A stretch of DNA of 64,000 nt from Anaerolineae bacterium (GTDB lineage: Bacteria; Chloroflexota; Anaerolineae; Aggregatilineales; Phototrophicaceae). The stretch is from contig JAEURA010000057.1 in assembly GCA_016789005.1 (NCBI GenBank), positions 1 through 64,000 of the forward strand, in the 5' to 3' direction. Of this stretch, positions 40,172 through 49,846 are shown piece by piece. A model generated the notes under the pieces. The model saw only the letters and a list, made by a program, of their open reading frames with translations, had not been told where the DNA came from and ran no database searches. The translations under genes were made by a program, and so were the position numbers. Numbering within the stretch: the first letter of the stretch is position 1; the number at the start of each line of letters is the position of its first letter.

Positions 40172-42676
40172 ATGTCCAGGACGAGCAGAGGTGCTCTTGT
40201 AATCTTCCTTGCGGCGGCGATCATGATCTTTGGCGTGTTCAGCGCTCAGGGTCAGGTCGCTGACGGAGCGCAGATGCGCTTCGTTCATGCGCTGCCCGGC
40301 GCCGGCGCTGTCGACGTTTACGTCAACAGCGCTCTGGCAATTGTCGATCTTGCCTTTGGAGAGCCGAGTCCCTATCTTGCTGTGCCGGCGGGCACGTACA
40401 GTCTTTCGGTGACTCAGAACGGTGAGACTTCGCCCCTGTGGCAGCAGGAAGTCGGGCTGGCAGCAGGTGGCGCGAAGACCCTGATCGTTTCGTCGATCAA
40501 TCCGCTCCAGTTTTCTGAATTCACGGAAGACCTCAACCCGGTGGCGTTTGGCAAAGCGCGCTTCACCGCCATTCACGCCATCGCAGATGCGCCTGCCGTT
40601 GACATCATCCTGACGGACGGTCGTCCCGTCGTTCCGGGTCTTGCCTACAATACGCCGTATGGCACGCTGGACCTGCCCGCCCTGACCTATGAACTGGCAG
40701 TCGTCCCCGGTGGTGCAGCGCTCGCCGAAGCCATCATCCCGGCAGCGGAATACAGTCTGAACAGCGGCGAATCTTACATCATCGTCGCCTACGGAACCGC
40801 TGCCGATCCAGGCGTCATGGTTCTTCAGACTGCGGCGCGCGCCGAGGCAGCCGATTCCGGCGCGCTGCGGCTGGCACATCTCGTGCCGGGCGCGGCAGCG
40901 GTCGATCTTTTCCTCAACGATACGCTGGTCTCGCCGAAACTCGCTTTTGGCGAAAGCACCGGTTTCATGCAGGTTGCGCCGGGCAGCTACAACATTGCTG
41001 TGCGCCCGACCGGCTCGCAGGAAGCACTGGCGACCGGTGTGGTCGAAGTTGTCTCCGGCGAGGCAACCTCCGCCTACATCGTGGACAGCGCTGCGCCGCG
41101 CATTACGACAGCATCTGCAGCGCTGTCAGCGATCAGCGCGACCTCCAGTCTCTTCACGCTCGTGAATGCCACCGCAGACGATGCCTCAGTGTCGGCGGCG
41201 CTGGCTGATGGAACCCCGCTTGGCGGCGCGCTATCGTCCGGCGCGGTCGAATCGACCATCGTCCAGCCGCGCTCCGGCGGTGTCACGGTCTCACTCGACT
41301 CTTCCGCAATCAGCGCGGAGTTCCCTCTCGCGCTTGACTCCATTTACGGCGGCGTCTATTTCAATGCCATCGCCGTCACCGGTGCGGATGGGGATCAGGT
41401 CGTCCTCCTGGACCCCGTTGCCGTCGCCCAGAGCATCAACAGCGCGCCGATCGCTGCTCCGGCGGTGGTTGTCGCCCAGCCCACCGAGGTTCCGCCGCCG
41501 CCAACTGCGACGCCCGCACCTGTCGTTGCGCAGGTCGAGCCGACCGCTACGCCCAACGTGGTGATCAACCCGGAACCAACGCTCGCGCCGGCTACCGAAG
41601 GTCCGACGGCGCGGGTGAGAGTGAACCCCGGTGTGAACATGCATCTGCGCCAGTATCCCAGCTCGGAAGCATTCTCGCTTGGTCTCGTGCAGTCCGGTGC
41701 GGTCCTGCTGGTGCTGGGGCGCGCCGGGGAACCAGAACCGCCCTTGGGTTCGACTCCTGATCCCAATGCGGAGGAATTCATCGATCCCGCGACGGAACTC
41801 GAAGAGGGCGAGGACCTTGATCCGGGGACGACCTGGCTCAACGTCATCTTCGTCACTGAAGATGGTGGAAGCGTCACGGCGTGGGTCAATGCCCTCTACC
41901 TGACCGTCCTCGATGTACGTGGGCTGCGGCAGCGGCTCGCCGATCTGCCGATGGTCCCCTCGAATCGCGCCGGTTCCGCTCAGGCGACCAGTATGCAACC
42001 GCCGACCGCCCCGGATCGCACGATCTTTGCCTTCACCGGCAACGTTGCGCCTGGTGTGCGGGTCCATATCCGCCGCACGCCCGATAGCGCTGGCGAGTCA
42101 CTGGCGCTGGTCCCAGGCGATGTCCGGCTGATCTTCCAGGGTTTGAACGAAGATCGCGACTGGTACTTCGTCCGCTACGAGGACGCCAGCGCTGTCGTCG
42201 AGGGCTGGATCAGTGCCACATTCGTGGTCAGTTTCGAGCAGTTGGGGCGCGTCGTCGATCTGGAACGCATTGAATCGCTCGGCGAGCTGGTCACGCTGAC
42301 CGGTGAGGAACGCGGCGGGGTGGTCACCTTTGCCGCGCCAACCAGCGCCGTGCCAGAATCAATTCGCGACCTCATTGTCGGCGAAGTCTTCAATCTCAAT
42401 GCCGGCACGAACCTGCACCTGCGCCGCTTCGATGACGCCGCCGCCGAGTCGCTCGCCCTGCTTTCGGGCGGGACGGTTGTGACCATCGACGCGCGCAATG
42501 AGGATGGCTCCTGGCTGCGCGCGACCTATGACGGCACCGTCGGTTGGGTCTCCAGCCAGTACGTACGCCTGACCCTTAACGGCGAGACCTATGATCTCAA
42601 TGAACTGCCGGTTGCCGTGGCACGTCCGCTTCCAACTGAGACGCCCGAAGACGGCTCGGCTTCTGGAAACGGCTGA
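40172..42676 (+). CDS. Large secreted DUF4397 and SH3b repeat protein
   Basis: The 834-residue protein has a signal peptide (LVIFLAAAIMIFGVFSAQG), then DUF4397-type beta-sandwich modules (MRFVHALPGAGAVDVYVNSA at about 35; a second copy LRLAHLVPGAAAVDLFLNDT at about 231; a weaker third at about 328), a Pro/Thr linker (about 425-480), and three bacterial SH3-like modules starting near 482, 623 and 739 (each with a VH.R or LH.R core). SH3b modules often bind cell wall or peptides. No catalytic motif is seen, so a structural, adhesive or wall-binding role is likely. GGAG (40161-40164) precedes ATG 40172. Confidence 0.75.
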   Translation: MSRTSRGALVIFLAAAIMIFGVFSAQGQVADGAQMRFVHALPGAGAVDVYVNSALAIVDLAFGEPSPYLAVPAGTYSLSVTQNGETSPLWQQEVGLAAGGAKTLIVSSINPLQFSEFTEDLNPVAFGKARFTAIHAIADAPAVDIILTDGRPVVPGLAYNTPYGTLDLPALTYELAVVPGGAALAEAIIPAAEYSLNSGESYIIVAYGTAADPGVMVLQTAARAEAADSGALRLAHLVPGAAAVDLFLNDTLVSPKLAFGESTGFMQVAPGSYNIAVRPTGSQEALATGVVEVVSGEATSAYIVDSAAPRITTASAALSAISATSSLFTLVNATADDASVSAALADGTPLGGALSSGAVESTIVQPRSGGVTVSLDSSAISAEFPLALDSIYGGVYFNAIAVTGADGDQVVLLDPVAVAQSINSAPIAAPAVVVAQPTEVPPPPTATPAPVVAQVEPTATPNVVINPEPTLAPATEGPTARVRVNPGVNMHLRQYPSSEAFSLGLVQSGAVLLVLGRAGEPEPPLGSTPDPNAEEFIDPATELEEGEDLDPGTTWLNVIFVTEDGGSVTAWVNALYLTVLDVRGLRQRLADLPMVPSNRAGSAQATSMQPPTAPDRTIFAFTGNVAPGVRVHIRRTPDSAGESLALVPGDVRLIFQGLNEDRDWYFVRYEDASAVVEGWISATFVVSFEQLGRVVDLERIESLGELVTLTGEERGGVVTFAAPTSAVPESIRDLIVGEVFNLNAGTNLHLRRFDDAAAESLALLSGGTVVTIDARNEDGSWLRATYDGTVGWVSSQYVRLTLNGETYDLNELPVAVARPLPTETPEDGSASGNG

Positions 42677-42703
42677 CCTCGCACGCTAAACGATTCATTT
42701 TGG

Positions 42704-43742
<1,039 letters not shown>

Positions 43743-43743
43743 G

Positions 43744-44538
43744 GTGATCGACACGCACTGTCACCTCAATTTCGACGCCTTCGACGAAGACCGCCCTGAA
43801 GTCATCCGCCGCGCCGTCGAGGCTGGCGTCAGCATCATCGTTAACCCGGCAATCGATGTCGAGAGTGGCGCAGCCGGAATTGCGCTGGCTCGGCAGTATG
43901 ACGCTGTCTTCGCTGCGGTCGGCATCCATCCGAACAGTACGGCAGGATTCGAACCGCACATGCTGGAAGCCATCGAAGAACAGGCGCGCGCCGAAAAAGT
44001 GATCGCCATTGGCGAGATTGGGCTGGATTATCATTGGGACCTGAGTCCCAAAGCGGTCCAGAAATCTGCCTTCGAGGCGCAGCTTGCGCTGGCAGCCCGG
44101 CTTGAACTGCCGGTCATCATTCACAACCGTGACGCCAGCGACGATGTCATTGCTATCCTGGAGTCCTGGAGCGCGACGCTGCCCCCCGCCCTGCGTGATG
44201 GACCGGGCGTCCTGCACTCATTTTCGGCAGCGCCGGAGATCGCCCGACGCGCACTGCGGATCGGCTTCTACCTTGGATTCACTGGACCGATCACCTACAA
44301 GAAAGCTGATGACCTGCGGCAGATCGCCGGGCATGTGCCGGTAGATCGCCTTCTGGTCGAAACGGATGCACCATTTCTCACCCCAATTCCGCATCGGGGC
44401 AAACGCAATGAACCCGCTTACATCCCGCTGATGGTCGAACGACTGGCGGCGCTGCACCATATCTCCGGCGATCTGATGGCGGCGACAACATCAGCCAATG
44501 CCGCGCGCCTGTTCCATCTGCCCACCTCGACAGCATAG
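43744..44538 (+). CDS. tatD: TatD family metal-dependent hydrolase/DNase
   Basis: This 264-residue amidohydrolase-fold enzyme is reported as 3'-5' DNase/RNase or D-aminoacyl-type hydrolase in the family. The metal ligands are in IDTHCHLNF (HxH), GEIGLDYHW (Glu), HNRDA (His), LHSFSAAPE (His) and ETDAPFLTP (Asp). The start is GTG 43744, one base after the gmd stop, so the two are co-transcribed. A strong perfect hairpin starts at its stop codon. Confidence 0.9.
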   Translation: MIDTHCHLNFDAFDEDRPEVIRRAVEAGVSIIVNPAIDVESGAAGIALARQYDAVFAAVGIHPNSTAGFEPHMLEAIEEQARAEKVIAIGEIGLDYHWDLSPKAVQKSAFEAQLALAARLELPVIIHNRDASDDVIAILESWSATLPPALRDGPGVLHSFSAAPEIARRALRIGFYLGFTGPITYKKADDLRQIAGHVPVDRLLVETDAPFLTPIPHRGKRNEPAYIPLMVERLAALHHISGDLMAATTSANAARLFHLPTSTA

Positions 44539-44571
44539 CAGCGAACCCCGACGAATGCCGGGGTTCGCTGC
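44538..44571. terminator. Perfect 13-pair hairpin between convergent genes
   Basis: GCAGCGAACCCCG (44538-44550) pairs with CGGGGTTCGCTGC (44559-44571) around ACGAATGC. It lies at the tatD stop, between convergent genes. There is no T-run. Confidence 0.65.
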
Positions 44572-44603
44572 GCCTCAAATCTGGAATACACCGCGACCAG
44601 TGG

Positions 44604-45344
44604 TCAAGCAGAACCGTTCGCCGCAAGACGTTCGCGCAGCGTGCCGCTCATCACATCGTTGAGGAGGGACTCTAGCTGCGCCAGACGCTCATCAGCCTGC
44701 TCCTGGGTGATGCGACCGTTCTCCACTGCCTGCGCCAGTCGCTCGGTCGCCGCCGTCAGCGTTGCATCGATGACCGCCTGTGGGTCGCCGCCATTCTCGG
44801 TGATCACCTCACCCAGCGCCTTACCCGAACGCAATTGCTCAAGGACTTCGCGTGGGTGGAGTCCGGTAGCGTCTTCTACCGCCTTCATGAGGGCGCGATC
44901 CCGCAGTATGTGACCGAGTCCTCGCTCCACGCCACCGCCGCGCTGAGGGTCTCTACTGAGAGCGTCCGCCACCGCCTGCGGCAGATTCGCCAGGATCTCA
45001 TCGGCGCGTTCCTGGGTCAGCCGTCCGTCGGTGACCGCCTGGGTGATGTCGGCGGTAATGGCTGCAATCACCTCTGCCGAGACCGTCTCGACACTGCCGC
45101 CATTGGCGGTGATGATCTCGGCAAGCGTCTGATCCGTCTGGCGAATCTGCTGAAGCAGTTCCGCCGCGCTCAGCCCTGTCTGCGCCGAAATGATCTCCGC
45201 GACCTCGCGCACGATCTGCATCCCTGGGCGCGCCCGTCCCTGAAGCAGTCCCGGACCAGCGCTGTCCTGTGCATTCACCGCCACTGTCCCGGTCAGTCCT
45301 ACCGCTACCGCCGCTGCAACCAGCAGCATCCGCATCTTGTTCAT
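44604..45344 (-). CDS. Secreted helical protein with an internal duplication
   Basis: The 246-residue protein starts with a signal peptide (MRMLLVAAAVAVGLTGTVAVNA) and consists of two copies of an alpha-helical module of about 72 residues, starting TGLSAAELLQQI and TGLHPREVLEQL. Each contains an ..EVI/EIIT.NGG turn, a Val/Ile-rich helix, and a DGRLTQERAD or NGRITQEQAD helix. I do not recognise the family with certainty; it resembles putative DUF2680-like or EF-type scaffolds common in Chloroflexota and Firmicutes. No catalytic residues stand out. Role unknown: stress-induced, metal- or wall-binding are guesses. Confidence 0.65.
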   Translation of the reverse strand: MNKMRMLLVAAAVAVGLTGTVAVNAQDSAGPGLLQGRARPGMQIVREVAEIISAQTGLSAAELLQQIRQTDQTLAEIITANGGSVETVSAEVIAAITADITQAVTDGRLTQERADEILANLPQAVADALSRDPQRGGGVERGLGHILRDRALMKAVEDATGLHPREVLEQLRSGKALGEVITENGGDPQAVIDATLTAATERLAQAVENGRITQEQADERLAQLESLLNDVMSGTLRERLAANGSA

Positions 45345-45445
45345 GTCATCCCTCCATCAGTCTGCTTCGTTGTCTTGAACCTGACTATAGGATCGCCCGC
45401 AGATGTAATCAGAATTCCTTCAGAAAACGGGGGATTGCAAACTTC

Positions 45446-45454
45446 TGGTAAAAT
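45446..45454 (+). promoter_or_regulatory. Extended -10 promoter of the glycan operon
   Basis: TG-G-TAAAAT (45446-45454), an extended -10 about 36 bases before ATG 45490. It would drive the five-gene operon. Confidence 0.5.
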
Positions 45455-45489
45455 CCGTGCTGCGCAGTCCTTTAGGAACGACGGTGGTA

Positions 45490-46413
45490 ATGGACATCTC
45501 AGTTCTGATTGTGAGCTGGAACGTGCGGGATCTGCTGGATGCCTGCATCCGAAGCATCCTGGCGAACACCACTCCCGGTCAAGTCGAAATCCTGGTGATC
45601 GACTCCGCCAGCACCGATGGAACTGCCCAACACATAAGCGCCACATTCCCTGGTGTTCGCCTTTTCGCTCAATCAGAGAACGTCGGGTTCACCAAAGGGA
45701 CGAACCTCGCCCTGCGCGAGGCGGATGGACGCTATCTGATGCTGCTCAATCCCGATACCGTCATCATCGGGGATGCGCTGCTGGCAATGCAGCAGTATCT
45801 TGATAGCCGTCCCGACGTGGGAATTGTCGGTCCGCACACACTTAACCCGGATGGAACCACTCAGTCTTCGCGGCGGCGGTTTCCGACACTGCTCACCGGC
45901 ATTTTCGAGAGCACCTGGCTTCAAGGCTATGCGCCGCGAGGAGTGCTGGAGCGTTTCTACGTGACCGACGCGCCAGACGATGCCACGCTCGAGGTCGATT
46001 GGGTGCAGGGATCGGCGCTGATGGCGCGCCGCGAGGTTTATGAGCAGATCGGCGGTCTGGACGAAGGGTACATCATGTACTCCGAGGAGATGGACTGGTG
46101 TCGTCGAGCGAAGGATGTGGGCTGGCGTGTCGCCTTTTTGGGCGATGCCAGGATCATCCATTATGGCGGCAAGAGCACCGATCAGGTCGTGGCACGCCGA
46201 CACGTTCATTTTCAGCAAAGCAAACTGCGCTATTTCCGCAAGTATCATGGCGCACTCGCCGCGAACGGATTGCGCCTCTTTCTACTGACCTCGTACGCCG
46301 CGCAGATCGGGGTTGAAGCCGCCAAAGGGGTGCTGGGGCTGAAACGCCCGCTTCGCCGCGAACGAGTACGTCAGTATCTCGAAGTCCTGCGTTCAGGCTT
46401 GAAGGTCACCTGA
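45490..46413 (+). CDS. Glycosyltransferase family 2, probable rhamnosyl/other sugar transferase
   Basis: This GT-A enzyme of about 307 residues has ISVLIVSWNVRDLLDACIRS, IDSASTDGT (nucleotide-sugar site), LLNPDTVI (DxD equivalent), and the acceptor-side motif WVQGSALMARREVYEQIGGLDE with EEMDWC, a pattern close to rhamnosyltransferase-like GT2 proteins. The C-terminus has a hydrophobic stretch (LRLFLLTSYAAQIGVEA) that may associate with membrane. ATG 45490 is chosen over an in-frame ATG at 45457 because it matches the fold start. It ends in TGATG with the next gene. Confidence 0.85.
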   Translation: MDISVLIVSWNVRDLLDACIRSILANTTPGQVEILVIDSASTDGTAQHISATFPGVRLFAQSENVGFTKGTNLALREADGRYLMLLNPDTVIIGDALLAMQQYLDSRPDVGIVGPHTLNPDGTTQSSRRRFPTLLTGIFESTWLQGYAPRGVLERFYVTDAPDDATLEVDWVQGSALMARREVYEQIGGLDEGYIMYSEEMDWCRRAKDVGWRVAFLGDARIIHYGGKSTDQVVARRHVHFQQSKLRYFRKYHGALAANGLRLFLLTSYAAQIGVEAAKGVLGLKRPLRRERVRQYLEVLRSGLKVT

Positions 46414-47558
46414 TGCGGATCGGCATCATAACGGGCGAATATCCGCCGATGCAGGGCGGAGTCGGCGCCTACACGGCGATTCTGGCACGCGAACTGGCAG
46501 CGCAGGGGCACACTGTATCGGTGCTCACTACACCGCCGGCAGTCGGTGGCAAAATAGATTCCGTTTCTGTCTCTGATGCAGTGCAGAGGTGGGGTCCCCG
46601 CGCGGTCTCGACGATTCGCCGCTGGGCACGCGACATCAACGCCGATGTCCTCAACCTTCAGTATCAGACCGCCGCCTACAGGATGTCGCCCATCATCCAT
46701 TTCCTGCCGGAACTGCTGCGCCCCTTTCCGGTGGTGACCACCTTTCACGATTTGCGCTTCCCATATCTGTTCCCGAAAGCCGGTCCTCTGCGTCCCTGGA
46801 TCGTCCGCAAACTGGCGAGAGGATCACGGGGCGCAATCGTCACCAACCATGAAGACGCGGCGGACCTCGCCGATCTGCCGTCAGTCCGCCTGATCCCCAT
46901 CGGAAGCAACATCCTTTCCGGCGCACCTGCCGACCGGGAAGTGTTCCGCCGCCGTACTGGAATCACTGCGGACGAAGCGTTGATCGCCTACTTCGGGCTG
47001 GTCAACACCAGCAAGGGTTTGGACGTTCTGCTGCGCGCCTGCCGCCGTCTCCTGGATCGCGGCATCCGGGCGCGACTGGCGCTGGTCGGCGCGGTTGCCG
47101 GGGACAGCGATCCTTCCAATCTGGCTTATACGCGCGAGATCGAAGCATTGATCGTCAACCTTCACCTGGAGGATACGGTCTTTCGGACAGGATACCTTCC
47201 TGAGCAGGACGTTGCCGGCTTTCTCGCCGCTGCCGACCTGGTGGCTTTGCCCTATGCCGACGGCGCTTCGTACCGCCGAGGCAGCCTGATGGCGGCGATT
47301 CGCCTGGGCTGCGCCATCGTGACGACGCATCCCCGCGTGGCGGTACCATCCTTTCAGGACGGAACCAACATGAGGCTGATTCCACCCGGCGATCCTGTCG
47401 TCCTGACCGACGCGCTTCTCAACCTGCTGGGAGACGAGGCATTGCAGACGAGGCTGAGAGCCGGGAGCGCGCGACTGGCGCAGTCGTTTGACTGGGCGCA
47501 GATTGCCCAGGATACCGCTGTTTTTTTCGACCAGGTGGTTATTGGGCAGCGAAAATGA
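46413..47558 (+). CDS. Glycosyltransferase family 4 (GT-B)
   Basis: The 381-residue protein opens MRIGIITGEYPPMQGGVGAY, the usual GT4 N-terminal glycine loop, with FHDLRFPYLFPK mid-way and IAYFGLVNTSKGLDVLLRAC, where the second Rossmann domain starts. The E-x7-E donor site is represented by ADLVALPYADGASYRRGSL. It probably transfers a hexose in surface polysaccharide or lipid-linked glycan synthesis. It overlaps the preceding stop (TGATG) and the next start (ATGA at 47555-47558), so its translation is coupled on both sides. Confidence 0.85.
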   Translation: MRIGIITGEYPPMQGGVGAYTAILARELAAQGHTVSVLTTPPAVGGKIDSVSVSDAVQRWGPRAVSTIRRWARDINADVLNLQYQTAAYRMSPIIHFLPELLRPFPVVTTFHDLRFPYLFPKAGPLRPWIVRKLARGSRGAIVTNHEDAADLADLPSVRLIPIGSNILSGAPADREVFRRRTGITADEALIAYFGLVNTSKGLDVLLRACRRLLDRGIRARLALVGAVAGDSDPSNLAYTREIEALIVNLHLEDTVFRTGYLPEQDVAGFLAAADLVALPYADGASYRRGSLMAAIRLGCAIVTTHPRVAVPSFQDGTNMRLIPPGDPVVLTDALLNLLGDEALQTRLRAGSARLAQSFDWAQIAQDTAVFFDQVVIGQRK

Positions 47559-49846
47559 CGCTGAACCGATGGCGCACGCTGCTCATTGTCACCTACTGCC
47601 TGCTTGGCGCGATCTACAGCATCGTCACGCCCGTTTTCGAGGCGTCGGACGAACTATGGCATTACCCGATGGTCAAGACTCTGGCAGATAACAGCCTTGT
47701 TCTCCCTGTACAGGCAGCGGGAGTCGAAACCGCCTGGCGACAGGAAGGCAGTCAGCCACCCCTTTACTACGTGCTGGCGGCAGCGCTGACCGGAGGCATC
47801 GATACTGGCGATATCGATGAGGTCCGCCGTATCAATCCGCATGCCGACATCGGCGTCATGCGTCCAGACGGAAACGTCAACATGATTGTCCACCGCCTGG
47901 ACGCGGAAGTATTCCCCTGGAGAGGGACCGTCCTGGCGGTGCACATGGCGCGGTTCCTTTCGGTCATTCTCGGCACAGCGACGGTGTGGGTGACCTTCGC
48001 CCTGGCTCGAAGTCTGTTCCCTCACCGCCCGGAAATCATCCTCGGCGCCACAGCGATGAACGCCTTCCTGCCGATGTTCCTGTTCATCTCCGGCTCTGCC
48101 AACAACGACAATCTTTCGACGCTGCTCGGCAACCTGGTGACGCTTCAGATCGTTCTCCTTCTCCGGTCGAAGCATCCGCCGAGATGGCGTGCCTATGCCA
48201 CCCTGGGAATCAGCATTGGCGCAGGCATGCTGGCAAAGTTCAATATCGGCTTTCACATCCCGCTTGTCATGCTGTGTCTGCTGCTGCTGTCTTGGCGCTA
48301 TCGCAGTCTGACGCCGTTGCTCGTGGGCGGCGTCACAGCCGGCGGACTTACCGTTCTGATCGCCGGTTGGTGGTATCTGCGTAACGCCCTGCTCTATGGC
48401 GACCCAACCGGACTGAACGTCTTTCTTGACATCGTTGGAAGACGCGCCATCCCGGCGAATCTCAACCAGCTTTGGGCGGAACGGCACAGCTTCCTTCAGG
48501 CGTTCTGGGGCTTCTTCGGCGGCATGAACGTCCCTCTGCCCAACTGGGTGTACAGCATCTTCGACGCGCTAGGCGTGGTGGGATTCGTCGGCTCTGTTGG
48601 ATTCGTCTTCTCGTGCGTGGCGCGAAATCGACCGAGTCGCGAGCGCCTCTGGCAAGCGCTGCCTTACGCCCTGACAGTGCTGTGGATCGCGGTGAGCTTT
48701 GTCTCCTACCTGCGCTGGACTAGCGAGACCCCCGCGTCGCAGGGGCGGCTGTTGTTCGGCGCGCTCTCCTCAATCCTGATCTGGCTGGCGGTCGGCGTAA
48801 CAGCGTGGCTGCCATCACGGCTGAGAGTCCCCAGCATGGCAGTCGTCGCACTATGGTTTGCCGGCGTCGCCGTCAGTGCCCCGTTCACCATCATTCAGCC
48901 GGCATACGCTTTGTCGGCGAATGAACCTGAGCCGTCGGGGATGCCGATCACGGCTTTCCACGATCCCGCAGCGCAGGGTGTCATCAAGCTTCACGACGCC
49001 CGCGTGAACTCGGACGAAGCCCGACCCGGTGACTACGTGTTCGTAGACCTGAGATGGTCCATCGCAGCGCAGTTTTCACAGGATTGGAGCCTGTTTGTCC
49101 ACATCGTAAGCCCGGATGGGCTGATCATCGCTCAGCGCGACATCTATCCCGGCGCGGGGACGATGGCACTCAGCGACCTGACGGCTGGACGCACCTGGCG
49201 CGACAGGCTGGCAGTTCAGATTTCCGCCAACGCCTATGCGCCGCAGACCGCCGATGTCGTGCTCGGCTGGTATCAGAACGCAACCGGTCAGCGAATGGAA
49301 CAAGTGGCGCGTTCATCAGATGACCGTCGAGGACTGCCCAGCACGTTCCAGATCGGTGAAGTCACCATTGTCCCCCGCGAATCAGCGTTAGCGGTTCCGA
49401 ACCCGACTTCGGTCAACTTCGGCGGGCTGATCGAACTGGTGGGATATGAGCTTAGCGATCTCAGCCTAAACGCTGGAGCCTCGCTCACACTGACCCTGTA
49501 CTGGCGCGCCCTCCAACCGGTTGCCGAGGATTACATCGTGTTCGCGCATGTTATCGATCCGGCGCAGGTGATGATTTATGCAGGTTCGGACGCGCAGCCG
49601 GCAAACTGGACTCGCCCGACTTCGACCTGGTCTCCTGGCGAGATCGTTGAGGATGCCCATGTTCTCACCCTCTCCCCGGACACGCCGCCCCTACCCGGCA
49701 TCTACGAAGTCGAGATCGGGTTCTATCAGAACCCTGGGAATGGCACATTTCCCCGTCTGCGCGTGGTCACCGCTGATGGCGGCATGGCGAATGACTTTGT
49801 CTACCTCAGCCGCCTGCGCGTCTTGCCCCCTGAGGATTCTCCATGA
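47555..49846 (+). CDS. Multi-spanning membrane glycosyltransferase (ArnT/PMT-like, GT-C)
   Basis: The 763-residue protein has about ten membrane segments in its first 450 residues and a soluble beta-rich C-terminal part of about 300. The GT-C catalytic acidic pair is likely in the first external loop, FEASDELWHYPMV. The family uses polyprenyl-phosphate sugars to glycosylate proteins or lipids outside the membrane. The C-terminal domain contains repeated beta-sandwich segments (LIELVGYELSDLSLNAGASL, LTLYWRALQP) that may bind glycans. Overlaps of four bases on both sides tie it to its neighbours. Confidence 0.78.
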   Translation: MTLNRWRTLLIVTYCLLGAIYSIVTPVFEASDELWHYPMVKTLADNSLVLPVQAAGVETAWRQEGSQPPLYYVLAAALTGGIDTGDIDEVRRINPHADIGVMRPDGNVNMIVHRLDAEVFPWRGTVLAVHMARFLSVILGTATVWVTFALARSLFPHRPEIILGATAMNAFLPMFLFISGSANNDNLSTLLGNLVTLQIVLLLRSKHPPRWRAYATLGISIGAGMLAKFNIGFHIPLVMLCLLLLSWRYRSLTPLLVGGVTAGGLTVLIAGWWYLRNALLYGDPTGLNVFLDIVGRRAIPANLNQLWAERHSFLQAFWGFFGGMNVPLPNWVYSIFDALGVVGFVGSVGFVFSCVARNRPSRERLWQALPYALTVLWIAVSFVSYLRWTSETPASQGRLLFGALSSILIWLAVGVTAWLPSRLRVPSMAVVALWFAGVAVSAPFTIIQPAYALSANEPEPSGMPITAFHDPAAQGVIKLHDARVNSDEARPGDYVFVDLRWSIAAQFSQDWSLFVHIVSPDGLIIAQRDIYPGAGTMALSDLTAGRTWRDRLAVQISANAYAPQTADVVLGWYQNATGQRMEQVARSSDDRRGLPSTFQIGEVTIVPRESALAVPNPTSVNFGGLIELVGYELSDLSLNAGASLTLTLYWRALQPVAEDYIVFAHVIDPAQVMIYAGSDAQPANWTRPTSTWSPGEIVEDAHVLTLSPDTPPLPGIYEVEIGFYQNPGNGTFPRLRVVTADGGMANDFVYLSRLRVLPPEDSP

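Noticed and set aside
41757-41767. tRNA T-arm-like sequence GGTTCGACTCC
   Set aside because: It lies inside the DUF4397/SH3 coding frame, and no acceptor stem, anticodon arm or D arm can be folded around it.
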